DNA of 64,000 nt. Origin: Balneolaceae bacterium UBA7797 (GTDB lineage: Bacteria > Bacteroidota > Rhodothermia > Balneolales > Balneolaceae). Below, piece by piece: positions 7,688-16,757 of the stretch (position 1 is its first letter; every line of letters begins with the position of its first letter). Both the position numbers and the translations under genes were made by a program. The stretch covers positions 1 to 64,000 of the forward strand of contig DLCN01000016.1 in NCBI GenBank assembly GCA_002480645.1. The letters are read 5' to 3'. Below the pieces are notes generated by a model, which saw only the letters and a list, made by a program, of their open reading frames with translations, was not told the DNA's origin and searched no databases.

Positions 7688-9371
7688 AGAGTACCTCAAC
7701 TATTTCAATTTCATTTTCAAAGCCCTTAAGAGCTTTTGACTCGACCGGTCGGAATTCAAATTTAGCTTCCAGATCCATTTCAGTAACCCGTTTTACCGGG
7801 ATTAGGATCTGTCCTGAATCGGCCACCGCACAGAGTCGTGCACATAGATTTACTTCAGGTCCGATCACAGTGTAATCCATGCGTTCGTTAGCGCCCATAT
7901 TACCCAGAACCATAGGACCATAGTTGATCCCGATCCCTAAACCGTCGAAGAATTTGTTTACTTCTTCATCATTTTTGTAGTCTGATTGGATCTTCTGTCC
8001 ACAAAGGATAGCTCTTTCTAGGGCATTTTCCCCACTGAAGAGGGCGATGAGAGAGTCACCAACAAATTTATCGATAGAGCCACCCTGATCTATTACGGCA
8101 TCGGCCTGTGAGGTGAGCGTTCGGTTTAGAATGCTTATAAAAGTCTCCGGTCCGCTGGTGGCGATCTTTTTGGTGGAACCACGAATGTCCGTAAAAAGAA
8201 TAGCCAGTTCTTCACGGGCACCACCGAGATGGAGTTCCCGGTCGGATGTTTTACTGATCATTTTTAAGGTATGGTCGCCCACGTATTTTGATAGCGCAAA
8301 TCGTTCTCTTAAGCCGATGATCATTTCATTGAAGGCTTTTGTTAATATGCCGATCTCGTCGTTCGTTTTCGGGGTAAGAGATACATTCAGATCGCCTTCA
8401 CTTACCTTGATCATGGCGTCGGTGAGATTTTTGATGGGATCAGAGAAAAACCGAGCCAATAAAATGGAAAAGGGAATTACTACGAAAATACTGATCAGTG
8501 CAATAATGAGAATATTTCGTTGTAATTCTGAAAGGATCTCGAATTGCTTGGCAGCCGGAACATAGGCGATATAATACGCCCGTTCTCCAATGCCTAAGGG
8601 ACTGATGAACGCCAAAAATTCAGTATTTCCGATCATTAACCGAAAGGGTTCGCTGATGGCTGTATTGTTAGTCAGACTGTCAATCAGGCTTTCGTATCTG
8701 ACGGCCACATCCTGGTACAAATATTTATTCATCACCGAATCGGAATAGGCGATAGGCATTTCATCCAGATACATGACTACATCAAGCGTAGTATTCTCTT
8801 TTAAGTTCTGCGCTTCGATATCTTTAAAAATGGTGCCTAATGTGATGGTTCCGGTTATGGAACTGCCTCCTTCAAAAACAGGAATGGTTACGACTTGATA
8901 CAAAAGATCATCAATAGCCCAAAGTTGCGGCCATTTTATTTCCACCGGAGGATCAATTCCTTTTAGAGCCGTTTGAACTGTTTCCCGATGTGTGATGTCT
9001 GTTCCTGTTGAGTCGGGCCTTCCAAGCCAGGATAATACCTCTCCGTGGTCATCAGTAACGATAAACAGATCGGCTTTCGCGAACCGGGAGAATTCAAACA
9101 GACTTTGTTCAACTGAGGGAGGATCGTGTAGTGCCACATTGGCTTTAAAACTGGAATTCTCACTGATCAGAAATGAAGACTCTGCTAAACGATCATACTG
9201 TAGATTCTGCTGAACTTGAAAAAATCCTCTCAACTGGGCAAAATCCAAAACCACACTTTCATTGATCGTTCTTGAGAATACATTATTGATCGCAGAGATC
9301 ACCACTACCAATACAGCCAGGGTAAGGCCCAGCAGGATGGCGATCAATTTTGTTCTGATAGTGAATTTCAT
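7680..9371 (-). CDS. Membrane-bound class III adenylate/guanylate cyclase with periplasmic sensor and HAMP domain
   Basis: The 563 residues form a receptor cyclase: transmembrane helix at about 9-30, a periplasmic CACHE-like sensor to about 285, a second helix, a HAMP linker at about 305-360 (SDPIKNLTDAMIKVSEGDL), then a class III cyclase domain at 385-545. Both metal-binding aspartates are present (LFTDIRG and DKFVGDSLIALF), and the substrate-face region GNMGANERMDYTVIGPEVNLCARL is well conserved. It probably makes cAMP in response to a periplasmic cue; the specificity for ATP or GTP is not certain. It starts 1 nt after the cupredoxin gene and overlaps the barrel gene, so all three are co-expressed. 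Confidence 0.88.
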   Translation of the reverse strand: MKFTIRTKLIAILLGLTLAVLVVVISAINNVFSRTINESVVLDFAQLRGFFQVQQNLQYDRLAESSFLISENSSFKANVALHDPPSVEQSLFEFSRFAKADLFIVTDDHGEVLSWLGRPDSTGTDITHRETVQTALKGIDPPVEIKWPQLWAIDDLLYQVVTIPVFEGGSSITGTITLGTIFKDIEAQNLKENTTLDVVMYLDEMPIAYSDSVMNKYLYQDVAVRYESLIDSLTNNTAISEPFRLMIGNTEFLAFISPLGIGERAYYIAYVPAAKQFEILSELQRNILIIALISIFVVIPFSILLARFFSDPIKNLTDAMIKVSEGDLNVSLTPKTNDEIGILTKAFNEMIIGLRERFALSKYVGDHTLKMISKTSDRELHLGGAREELAILFTDIRGSTKKIATSGPETFISILNRTLTSQADAVIDQGGSIDKFVGDSLIALFSGENALERAILCGQKIQSDYKNDEEVNKFFDGLGIGINYGPMVLGNMGANERMDYTVIGPEVNLCARLCAVADSGQILIPVKRVTEMDLEAKFEFRPVESKALKGFENEIEIVEVLYE

Positions 9372-9372
9372 C

Positions 9373-10101
9373 TTAGTTCACCATGCTAAAGTTGAATGTA
9401 TACGATTCTCCGGCAGCTACGGTGATCTTCTGAATGGATAACTCCAGATCTTTATTATATACCCGCAACTCATAGGTGCCGGCCGGTAATCCTGTAAGTT
9501 GATACGTACCATCTGCCTTTGTCCGGGTAAAATAGGGGGTATCCAGACTTAAAATTATCGCATTCATCTGGGTATGGATGTCACAATAGATCGAAATTGG
9601 TCCAAGACCTGATACTTTCCATTTTGTGGGCGGCACTTCTTTCTCATAAATATCTCCTGTCGGGCGTCTGCCGATGTTGAATTTAGCTCCGGGTGTTAAA
9701 CTAAACACATTATGGTAGAAAGGATCACTGTTCACAAACTGAATGGTGCTGCCTACAGTAACAGGAGTAACTTTATGGATGAAGACGGCATCTTTTTGAT
9801 CTATTCTGGTAGTATCACTGGTTGGCAGATTTTCAATAGTGTAGGAGACAGGATGAGCACTTACAATGGTGTTAAAAAAGCGGTCCTCCATGGTATTCTT
9901 ATTTACAGAATTGTCTGAAGTTCCCCGGGCCCGATAGGCATATCCTCTAAGACTTCGGGTGGAACGGGCCTGTGCGGGTGGCAAGGTTATAGTTCCCGAA
10001 ACTAGAGCAGTTTCAGTGGAAGCTGACGGGGGTTGTGCCTGATAAGCATACACTTTGCCCAGTAAAAATGTCCCAAAAATGGCGACTAATAAATATCTCA
10101 T
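9373..10101 (-). CDS. Exported cupredoxin-like protein with C-terminal carboxypeptidase-regulatory-like domain
   Basis: After a signal peptide (MRYLLVAIFGTFLLGKVYA) the 242-residue protein contains a plastocyanin-like domain at about 100-185. The type-1 copper ligands appear as His130 (FYHN) and Cys173, His176, Met179 (YCDIHTQM). The C-terminal ~55 residues form a small beta-sandwich of the CarboxypepD_reg/rhamnogalacturonan-lyase type (KADGTYQLTGLPAGTYELRVYN). Such proteins are annotated as methylamine-utilisation-like, but no mau genes are present here. It is the first gene of the cluster and abuts the cyclase gene. A role in periplasmic copper binding or electron transfer is inferred. Confidence 0.75.
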   Translation of the reverse strand: MRYLLVAIFGTFLLGKVYAYQAQPPSASTETALVSGTITLPPAQARSTRSLRGYAYRARGTSDNSVNKNTMEDRFFNTIVSAHPVSYTIENLPTSDTTRIDQKDAVFIHKVTPVTVGSTIQFVNSDPFYHNVFSLTPGAKFNIGRRPTGDIYEKEVPPTKWKVSGLGPISIYCDIHTQMNAIILSLDTPYFTRTKADGTYQLTGLPAGTYELRVYNKDLELSIQKITVAAGESYTFNFSMVN

Positions 10102-10173
10102 ACACCGATAATAGATAGATTGACAACTATTTAGATAGAGTGTACGAAGGTCAAAAGCAATTGGATTGGAAAA

Positions 10174-10734
10174 TTATTTAATAAAAATCTGCACCGTGTC
10201 GGCAGGTACATTCCATGGATTTACTTTGTCGTAAACGACCCATGCTTCTCTGAATCTCCGTTTAATGATCTGAGAGAATTCAATGGCTTTATCGCGCTCA
10301 TGAAAATCTCCCACATGTACACGGTAGTAGGGAGTTTTAAAAAACGTGTAAGTCTCAGCCTGATAACCGTCAATATGTTGTGTAGACCATCCTCTGAATA
10401 TAGAAGCGATCGTATCTGCCATGGCGACATCCTGTCCGGAATAGATCTGGACTCGATATCCTTCGTACTTATTTGTGATGGTATCCGCTTTTACGGTACG
10501 AAACTTTTGAAATGATTCCGGTACTTCATTCGATTTAGTGGAATAGAGATCGGCTAATGAATTACGGTATTTGGCCAGGTCCAGTCCTGATTCGTTCGTG
10601 TTTACCACGGGTTGAGGATTCTGAACACCATGGGTAGATCCGGAATCGGTTGGAGAATCTGTATCGGAAATCGTTTTATTACCGGATGCGCAAGATGCCA
10701 GTAAGACTAAGAAAATGATCAGGATCTTATTCAT
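10174..10734 (-). CDS. SPOR-domain lipoprotein
   Basis: The 186-residue product has the lipoprotein signal MNKILIIFLVLLASCASG with Cys15, a low-complexity Ser/Thr/Asp linker, and a C-terminal SPOR domain (YEGYRVQIYSG ... YYRVHVGDF ... DKAIEFSQIIKRRF) that in other proteins binds denuded peptidoglycan glycan strands. The ATG at 10734 is chosen because it creates the signal peptide; longer starts would run into the preceding gene. The gene begins 4 nt after the half-dehydrogenase stop, so it probably sits at the end of the deoC transcript, although its role is envelope-related. Confidence 0.85.
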   Translation of the reverse strand: MNKILIIFLVLLASCASGNKTISDTDSPTDSGSTHGVQNPQPVVNTNESGLDLAKYRNSLADLYSTKSNEVPESFQKFRTVKADTITNKYEGYRVQIYSGQDVAMADTIASIFRGWSTQHIDGYQAETYTFFKTPYYRVHVGDFHERDKAIEFSQIIKRRFREAWVVYDKVNPWNVPADTVQIFIK

Positions 10735-10738
10735 AGAG

Positions 10739-11605
10739 TTAGAATCCAACCGGATGCCAGGTTGTTTTGGTCTCCTGAAAATCAGTGATGAAATATGGAT
10801 CTTGTGCATCTTTTGCGTACCAGTCTGTGATGAATTTTTTAACCATCCTTTTAACGTTCTCAGAGGCTAATTCGTCCAGTTTTTTGTGCAACTCTGAGGA
10901 CGGCTTGTCGGTGATCATGAGTGCATTTACATCCATATGTCCCGCAAAATGTTCCGCTAATTCTTCTTTTTTTCCGGTAAGAATGTTAACTACCCCGCCG
11001 GGTACATCCGAAGAATTCAATACTTCTGCGAAGGTGATAGAAACAAGCGGGTAGGGTTCTGATGCAAGAACAACACAGGTATTACCACCAGCGATAATTG
11101 GTGCTACCACTGAGACCAATCCTAAAAGCGGGCTGGCATCAGGAGCAAAAGCTGCCACAACTCCGGTAGCATCCATCAAACTAAAATTAAAGTGGGAACT
11201 CGCAACAGGATTTACGCTCCCGAATACCTGCTGATATTTATCGGTCCAGCCGGCGTAATATATCAGGCGGTCAATGGAGGCATTCACATCGGCCCGGGCT
11301 TCATTGGTCGTAAATCCGATAGCAGTAAGTTCTTTTTCGAACTCATTTCTTCTGCTTTCCATCATTTCAGCGATCCGGTACAGGATCTGTCCCCGGTTAT
11401 AAGCGTTGCGCCCATTCCATCCACTAAAAGCACTACGGGCACTTTCAACAGCGTTTCTGAAGTCTTTTCGACTTGCCAGACATGCATTTGCGATCAATTC
11501 GTCTTCGTTGTTGAATACCTTATAAAAACGTCCGGACTCGGTACGGGGAAACGCGCCCCCGATATACATTTTATATGTTTTTAAGATCTCTAAATGTTCG
11601 CTCAT
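10739..11605 (-). CDS. Non-catalytic half aldehyde-dehydrogenase (ALDH16-like C-terminal partner)
   Basis: At 288 residues this is only about 60% of an aldehyde dehydrogenase. It matches the N-terminal cofactor-binding half (YIGGAFPRTESGRFYKV, FAPDASPLLGLVSVVAPIIAGGNTCVVLASE, DVPGGVVNILTG), but the Glu general base (ELGGK) and the catalytic Cys region are absent. The final 40 residues are unrelated to the usual catalytic domain. Gene length and stop look intact, so this is not a recent truncation. In ALDH16 enzymes a similar dead domain is fused behind a catalytic one; here the catalytic gene lies 8 nt upstream. A structural or scaffolding role is inferred. Confidence 0.75.
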   Translation of the reverse strand: MSEHLEILKTYKMYIGGAFPRTESGRFYKVFNNEDELIANACLASRKDFRNAVESARSAFSGWNGRNAYNRGQILYRIAEMMESRRNEFEKELTAIGFTTNEARADVNASIDRLIYYAGWTDKYQQVFGSVNPVASSHFNFSLMDATGVVAAFAPDASPLLGLVSVVAPIIAGGNTCVVLASEPYPLVSITFAEVLNSSDVPGGVVNILTGKKEELAEHFAGHMDVNALMITDKPSSELHKKLDELASENVKRMVKKFITDWYAKDAQDPYFITDFQETKTTWHPVGF

Positions 11606-11613
11606 TGTAGTTC

Positions 11614-13113
11614 CTATTTCAGATTTACGTATGCTGATAACCCCTGAAGTCCGCCTTCCCGGCCAACGCCACTTTCTTTGTATCCACCGAAAGGGGAGGT
11701 TGGGTCAAATTTATTGTAAGTATTGGCCCATACTACTCCTGATCGTAATTTACTTCCGATCTTGAAGATCTTGGATCCTTTGTCGGTCCACACACCGTTT
11801 GCCAATCCATAAGGGGTGTTATTGGCTTTTGTGATGGCCTCATCAGCTGTTCTGAAAGTTTGAATGGTTAAAACAGGACCAAATATCTCTTCCTGAACTA
11901 CCCGGTTCGATTGGGATACATTTGTAAGCAATGTTGGACGAATGAAATATCCATCTGCGGGCAATTCACAGTCACATTGATAAATATCGGCTCCTTCATT
12001 TATCCCAATTTCAAGATATTTATTCACGGTATTGAATTGATTCTCGGAATTAATGGCTCCAACATCGGTATTCTTATCCAGAGGATCACCAACGACCAGT
12101 GTTTGCATTCGGTCTTTTAGCTTTTGAACAACTTTGTCTGCAACACTTTCCTGCACAATGAGGCGGGAACCGGCACAGCAAACGTGTCCCTGATTAAAGA
12201 AGATTGCATTAATGATTCCTTCCACTGCCTGATCGATCGGAGCATCTTCAAAGATGATCATGGCACCTTTACCGCCAAGTTCCAGGGAATACCGTTTGTC
12301 CGTACCTGCAAGAGATTGCTGAATGATCTTGCCAACCCGAGTAGATCCGGTGAATGCGATCTTGTCTATATCTTTGTGGTTTACGATCTCAGCACCAGTT
12401 TGACCGGCTCCGGTCACAATATTGATCACCCCGTCAGGAACACCGGCATCTTTTACCAGCTCCGCAAATTTCATAGCCGTTAAAGAAGTAGTTTCTGCAG
12501 GTTTCAGAACCACGGTGTTTCCACAAGCAAGGGCAGGGGCTATTTTCCAGGCCAGCATCAACAATGGAAAATTCCAGGGGATGATCTGACCGCATACCCC
12601 GATAGGTTCCGGAGTTTTTCCGGGGAAGGCATATTCGAGTTTATCGGCCCAACCAGCATAGTAGAAAAAATGAGCTGCTACCAGAGGAATATCCACATCG
12701 CGAGATTCCCGGATAGGTTTTCCTCCATCCATACTTTCTAAAACTGCAAACTCGCGTGCTCTTTCCTGCAACATCCGGGCAATACGAAATAAGTATTTAC
12801 CTCTGGTTTTTGGGGCAAGCTCCGACCATTCTCCTTCAAAAGCCTTACGTGCAGATTTTACTGCTTTATCTATATCCTTTTGGGTAGCTTCAGCAAACTC
12901 CGTGAGTTTTTTACCCGTAGCCGGATTCGTAGTGCTAAAATATCGCCCTTTGGATGGCTTAACGAATTTGCCATCAATAAACAGTTCGTATTTTTCCTTT
13001 ACCTCAACATGATCGGTACTTTCTGGTGCCGGATCATATTCCCACACGGATGCAAAGTCTAACTTAGAGTTTGGTGAGGTCGGCTTGTAAGTTGTTTCGG
13101 TAGTTTCTGACAT
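11614..13113 (-). CDS. NAD(P)-dependent aldehyde dehydrogenase
   Basis: A 499-residue ALDH-superfamily enzyme oxidising an aldehyde to the acid. Visible motifs are the Rossmann region PWNFPLLMLAWKIAPALACGN, TGSTRVGK, the general base in ELGGKG, the catalytic cysteine in NQGHVCCAGSR, EEIFGPVL and the C-terminal FGGYKESGVGREGG. The ATG at 13113 is preferred over a TTG at 13137 that touches the deoC stop. Because deoC precedes it by about 24 nt, the likely substrate is acetaldehyde from deoxyribose-5-phosphate cleavage (inference). The neighbouring dead ALDH domain suggests an ALDH16-type complex. Confidence 0.92.
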   Translation of the reverse strand: MSETTETTYKPTSPNSKLDFASVWEYDPAPESTDHVEVKEKYELFIDGKFVKPSKGRYFSTTNPATGKKLTEFAEATQKDIDKAVKSARKAFEGEWSELAPKTRGKYLFRIARMLQERAREFAVLESMDGGKPIRESRDVDIPLVAAHFFYYAGWADKLEYAFPGKTPEPIGVCGQIIPWNFPLLMLAWKIAPALACGNTVVLKPAETTSLTAMKFAELVKDAGVPDGVINIVTGAGQTGAEIVNHKDIDKIAFTGSTRVGKIIQQSLAGTDKRYSLELGGKGAMIIFEDAPIDQAVEGIINAIFFNQGHVCCAGSRLIVQESVADKVVQKLKDRMQTLVVGDPLDKNTDVGAINSENQFNTVNKYLEIGINEGADIYQCDCELPADGYFIRPTLLTNVSQSNRVVQEEIFGPVLTIQTFRTADEAITKANNTPYGLANGVWTDKGSKIFKIGSKLRSGVVWANTYNKFDPTSPFGGYKESGVGREGGLQGLSAYVNLK

Positions 13114-13137
13114 AATATTCTTAACTGAGCTGCACAA

Positions 13138-14028
13138 TTAATCTAAAGAAAAATAATCCCCGGACTGATATAGGCCGGTTTCCTGTTTTACGATCTGACG
13201 AAGCACATCATTTGCCAGTGAACTGGCACCAAACCTGAAATATTGGTTATTCAACCAATCGGCACCCAGGGTTTCTTTTACAAGGATAAGATACTGGATA
13301 GCTTGTTTGGCGGTTCTTATTCCACCGGCCGGTTTCATCCCGATCATTTTGCCGGTCTTATAAAAATAATCACGAATGGCTTCCAGCATTACCAGAGTAA
13401 CAGGTTGTGTGGCGGCCGGACTGATCTTTCCGGTTGAGGTTTTGATAAAATCAGCCCCGGCATCCATAGCCAGATCACTGGCTTTTCTAACATTTTCGTA
13501 AGTATGTAATTCTCCGGTTTCTAGGATCACTTTTAAATGGGCTTCACCACAGGCCTCTTTAATGGCTGCGATCTCATCAAATACCTGCTGATATTCGCCT
13601 GATAAGAATGCTCCACGACTGATAACCATATCTACTTCGTCGGCTCCTTCTTCAACTGCGAATTTAGTATCCGCAATTCTCACTGAGAGAGGAGCCATAC
13701 CACTTGGAAATGCGGTTGCCACACTGGCTACATGAATGCCACTTCCCTGTAGTTCTTTCTTTGCAATTCCAACCATTGTTGGATACACGCACACAGCCGC
13801 CACTTTTGGTAAGTCCGGAATTTGGGCATGTGGTTGTTTCGCCTTATTACAAAGTTGAATGACCTTGCCTTTGGAATCTTTGCCTTCCAGTGTAGTAAGG
13901 TCCATCATACTTAACGCCATTTTAAGCGCCTGAACTTTAGATCCTTTTTTTATACTTCTGGAATTAAGTCGTTTAACACGTTCCTCAACGGCCACCTGGT
14001 CGATAGGAATTGTGGGTATATCAATCAT
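13138..14028 (-). CDS. deoC: Deoxyribose-phosphate aldolase
   Basis: DeoC cleaves 2-deoxy-D-ribose 5-phosphate into glyceraldehyde 3-phosphate and acetaldehyde through a Schiff base. The 296-residue sequence has the signature DFIKTSTGK with the Schiff-base lysine, the second active-site lysine in GMKPAGGIRT, and the EGADEVDMVI strand. It carries about 40 extra N-terminal residues compared with the short E. coli-type enzyme, as in the longer class. It is the first gene of the deoC/ALDH/half-ALDH set. Two overlapping minus-strand matches to the -7 consensus TAnnTTTG lie just upstream (14054-14061 and 14063-14070), without a well-spaced -33 element. Confidence 0.95.
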   Translation of the reverse strand: MIDIPTIPIDQVAVEERVKRLNSRSIKKGSKVQALKMALSMMDLTTLEGKDSKGKVIQLCNKAKQPHAQIPDLPKVAAVCVYPTMVGIAKKELQGSGIHVASVATAFPSGMAPLSVRIADTKFAVEEGADEVDMVISRGAFLSGEYQQVFDEIAAIKEACGEAHLKVILETGELHTYENVRKASDLAMDAGADFIKTSTGKISPAATQPVTLVMLEAIRDYFYKTGKMIGMKPAGGIRTAKQAIQYLILVKETLGADWLNNQYFRFGASSLANDVLRQIVKQETGLYQSGDYFSLD

Positions 14029-14114
14029 GTTAATTTTGCTTTTTTGTGAAGGGCAAAACTAACAAAAATATTCGTGAATCCCTTTAAAATGGCGTCAAAA
14101 AAGAAATGAGGCCT

Positions 14115-16004
14115 CTATTGTACGACTTCACGTCTTAATGCAGATTGGGAACCGGCTATTTGGTTTCTGAAGCTGAATGTAATAGGCAGACTCTTATCGT
14201 CTTCGAAGTGAACTTCTGCATGAAGCTGAGTGAACAGTGTTCTTATGAGGGTAAATCCTAATGAACTCGGATTTTCGTATTTATCAATATTAAATCCGGG
14301 ACCATTGTCGGAATATTCTACTGTATAAATGTCATCCTCTTCAACGGTGATCTTAAAAATGATCTGAGGGTTATCTACGTTTTTAAATGCGTATTTAAAG
14401 GAGTTTGTTACCAGCTCGTTCAATAAAAGCCCGAGAGGGACCGCCTGATTTATATTTACGGTGATGGATTCATCCACATCCACGATCAGTTCAACTTCTT
14501 TCTTGCCGTTGGCGGTATTACCAATATTTTTTAGCAGTTTCTTAATGTAAGAGTGGAACGAGATATCGGAGAAATTTTTCGAATCATAAAGTAACTCATG
14601 CACACCGGCGATCGACTGAATACGGTGAGCCATATCATGCAGGGTGGTCTCCACAGTTTCATCACTTGTATCCATGGCCTGCAATTCCAGCAATCCACTA
14701 ACAATGGCCAGATTATTTTTTACTCTGTGATGGATCTCGGATAATAAGATCACCTTTTCTTCGAGGGAATCTTTGAGTTTATCTTTTGTTTCTACCAGAT
14801 ACTCATTCATCTCCATCAGCGAGAGTTCATATTCTTTTTCTTTGGTCACATCCAGCAGGGCGGTATCATAATTCACTGAATCACGTCGAACTTTGGTAGG
14901 GGTGCCCATGCCCTTGATCCATTTTAGCTTACCGCTTTTTGTAGTGATCCTGAATACATAATTCCACTTGGTGAGAGTAATGGCACAGGCTTTCAGAGAT
15001 CGGAAAACCCGTTCTTTATCATCGGGATGGACGAGTTTCCAAATCGATTGTGTATCCGCTTTTGCCTCTTCGGGAGTAACTTCAAAAACCTCTGTGACTC
15101 CATCACTTATGTAATGGATCTCATCGGTATCGTTGTCGTAGAATACATACTTCAGTATTGCTCCGGGAATGTTATTGGTGATAGACTGAAGATAGGTCTC
15201 ATTTACCCGTACCTGATGTTCTATGATGCGTTGATTAGTGACATCTTTATGAATGATATCCATGTAAGAACTCATATTATCTTTCACGGATACGGTCCCG
15301 GCAACTTCCACCCATTTAATATTTCCGGTAGGGGTCTGAATTCTGAAATCGATGTCGAAACTGGAGAGACTTTGGGTAGCATCATCAATTACGGCCCTTA
15401 CCAATGGATAGTCTTCTTTCAGTATCTGATTCCAGATGTAATCAGAATTTTCAAGTACCTCATCACTGGTAATTTCATAGATATCCTGAATTTTCGGGCT
15501 TACAAATATGGGAGTACTGGTGCCATTTTCTACTTCACACCGTATGATCGCGGAATCTAATTCTGCCGTGATCTGCGTTAAACGGTTATCAGATTCTTCG
15601 ATCTGTTTTTGAAATCCGTTTCGCTCTTTGATCAGTTTCAATTCACGAATGAAAGCAAAATTCATCCTTTTCTGATCATCAGGAGCGATGATGTCATTTA
15701 TATTGAACTGATCTAACAGGCGGATCTCATTATCCCCAAAATCAGCATCGTACAGAAGTATAATGGAAGACTCAGGCTTGAACTTTCGGGATAATTCTAA
15801 CAGTGAAGTTGAATTAACGATATTCTGATCACAATTAAAGACAATAAGGTCAACCGGATAGCGAAGGGCATCAAGAAACGTGTTTTTATCAGCACTTTCG
15901 GTTACGTTCAGTTTTAGCAGTCTGTCCGATACACTCTCAAAGAGTTGTTCTACAATTACTGGTTCACAGTTATGAACATGGATATGTACTTTTTCTCTCT
16001 CCAT
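14115..16004 (-). CDS. PAS-domain sensor histidine kinase of the HisKA_2 type with degenerate receiver domain
   Basis: A 629-residue soluble kinase. Residues 1-130 look like a receiver fold, but the phosphoacceptor position in DLIVFN is Asn (about 57) and the acidic pair is missing. Two PAS/PAC units follow at about 145-265 and 275-390. The dimerisation/phosphoacceptor segment is of the HisKA_2 class (EIHHRVKNNLAIVSGLLELQ, about 425-445), then a HATPase with NELVTNSFKYAF and DNGPGF. No transmembrane helix is seen, so it senses a cytoplasmic signal such as redox, light or a ligand. There is no cognate regulator beside it. Confidence 0.88.
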   Translation of the reverse strand: MEREKVHIHVHNCEPVIVEQLFESVSDRLLKLNVTESADKNTFLDALRYPVDLIVFNCDQNIVNSTSLLELSRKFKPESSIILLYDADFGDNEIRLLDQFNINDIIAPDDQKRMNFAFIRELKLIKERNGFQKQIEESDNRLTQITAELDSAIIRCEVENGTSTPIFVSPKIQDIYEITSDEVLENSDYIWNQILKEDYPLVRAVIDDATQSLSSFDIDFRIQTPTGNIKWVEVAGTVSVKDNMSSYMDIIHKDVTNQRIIEHQVRVNETYLQSITNNIPGAILKYVFYDNDTDEIHYISDGVTEVFEVTPEEAKADTQSIWKLVHPDDKERVFRSLKACAITLTKWNYVFRITTKSGKLKWIKGMGTPTKVRRDSVNYDTALLDVTKEKEYELSLMEMNEYLVETKDKLKDSLEEKVILLSEIHHRVKNNLAIVSGLLELQAMDTSDETVETTLHDMAHRIQSIAGVHELLYDSKNFSDISFHSYIKKLLKNIGNTANGKKEVELIVDVDESITVNINQAVPLGLLLNELVTNSFKYAFKNVDNPQIIFKITVEEDDIYTVEYSDNGPGFNIDKYENPSSLGFTLIRTLFTQLHAEVHFEDDKSLPITFSFRNQIAGSQSALRREVVQ

Positions 16005-16194
16005 CCAATACTTAGCCGACTATCTTATTCTGAACCTCTAAGATGATATTTATTCTGATTGTTAGTCTTCCAAGTTCTTTTCGGCATTTTCTCAAAACAC
16101 TTTAATAAAAAGAGGCAAAAAAGATCTCCACTCTGGTAGTTGATTCTTCGTAAAAACAAATACTTAAATATGGAGGTAGGTCATGTTTGTGTAG

Positions 16195-16212
16195 TATTAG
16201 AAAAATCTAATA
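16195..16212. repeat. Perfect 7-bp inverted repeat in the kinase / DUF1761 intergenic region
   Basis: TATTAGA and TCTAATA are exact reverse complements separated by AAAA. The element lies roughly midway in the 304-nt gap between the divergent kinase gene and the DUF1761 gene, 97 nt before the latter's ATG. Its position suggests an operator-like site, but no repeat copy or T-tract supports a specific role. The rest of the gap holds no coding frame that I can support. Confidence 0.35.
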
Positions 16213-16308
16213 ATGGTTCGGTTAAAGTGAGTTGAGAATTCCCATTTTTTAGTTATTTAGATGAATATCAATCAATTCCCTTGTGGGGCAATAATTTAGG
16301 AGGTACAA

Positions 16309-16713
16309 ATGGAAGGCGTAGTGATCAATTGGTTTGCAGTAATTGCAGCCACTTTAGTTGGGTTTGTTGCAGGTTCACTTTGGTATGGACCAATTTTTGG
16401 GAAAGTTTGGATGAAGGAGTCTGGCATCACCAAAGAAAAAGCTGAAGAAGGGAATATGGCTAAAATGCTCGGACTTTCTTTTGTTTTTCAATTCATTATG
16501 GCGTATAACCTGGCCATGTTTCTGGGAGATCCATCAATTGGAATAGGAATGGGGACTTTTTATGGATTTATGACTGGTTTCGGCTGGATTTTTATGGCCT
16601 TTGCAGTCAGCCATTTGTTTGAGCAGAAATCATTCAAACTGACACTTATACATGGCGGATACTGGTCGGTGGTATTCACCATTATGGGGTTGATCATTAG
16701 TGCCTGGCGGTAA
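16309..16713 (+). CDS. DUF1761 family membrane protein
   Basis: A small (134-residue) membrane protein with four hydrophobic helices at about 7-27, 50-70, 80-100 and 112-132. The opening INWFAVIAATLVGFVAGSLWYGPIFGKVWMKESG matches the DUF1761 pattern of a helix followed by WYGPLFGKxW. The function of the family is unknown. The ATG has an excellent ribosome-binding site, GGAGG 5 nt upstream. It is a single-gene unit convergent with the ferredoxin gene. Confidence 0.85.
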   Translation: MEGVVINWFAVIAATLVGFVAGSLWYGPIFGKVWMKESGITKEKAEEGNMAKMLGLSFVFQFIMAYNLAMFLGDPSIGIGMGTFYGFMTGFGWIFMAFAVSHLFEQKSFKLTLIHGGYWSVVFTIMGLIISAWR

Positions 16714-16757
16714 ATGTGATCCGAATAAAAAATGTTTAACAGGTAATTGTATGATTC

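Noticed and set aside
9373..10101. Methylamine dehydrogenase system based on the cupredoxin
   Set aside because: No mau structural or maturation genes nearby; the copper domain alone does not imply methylamine use.
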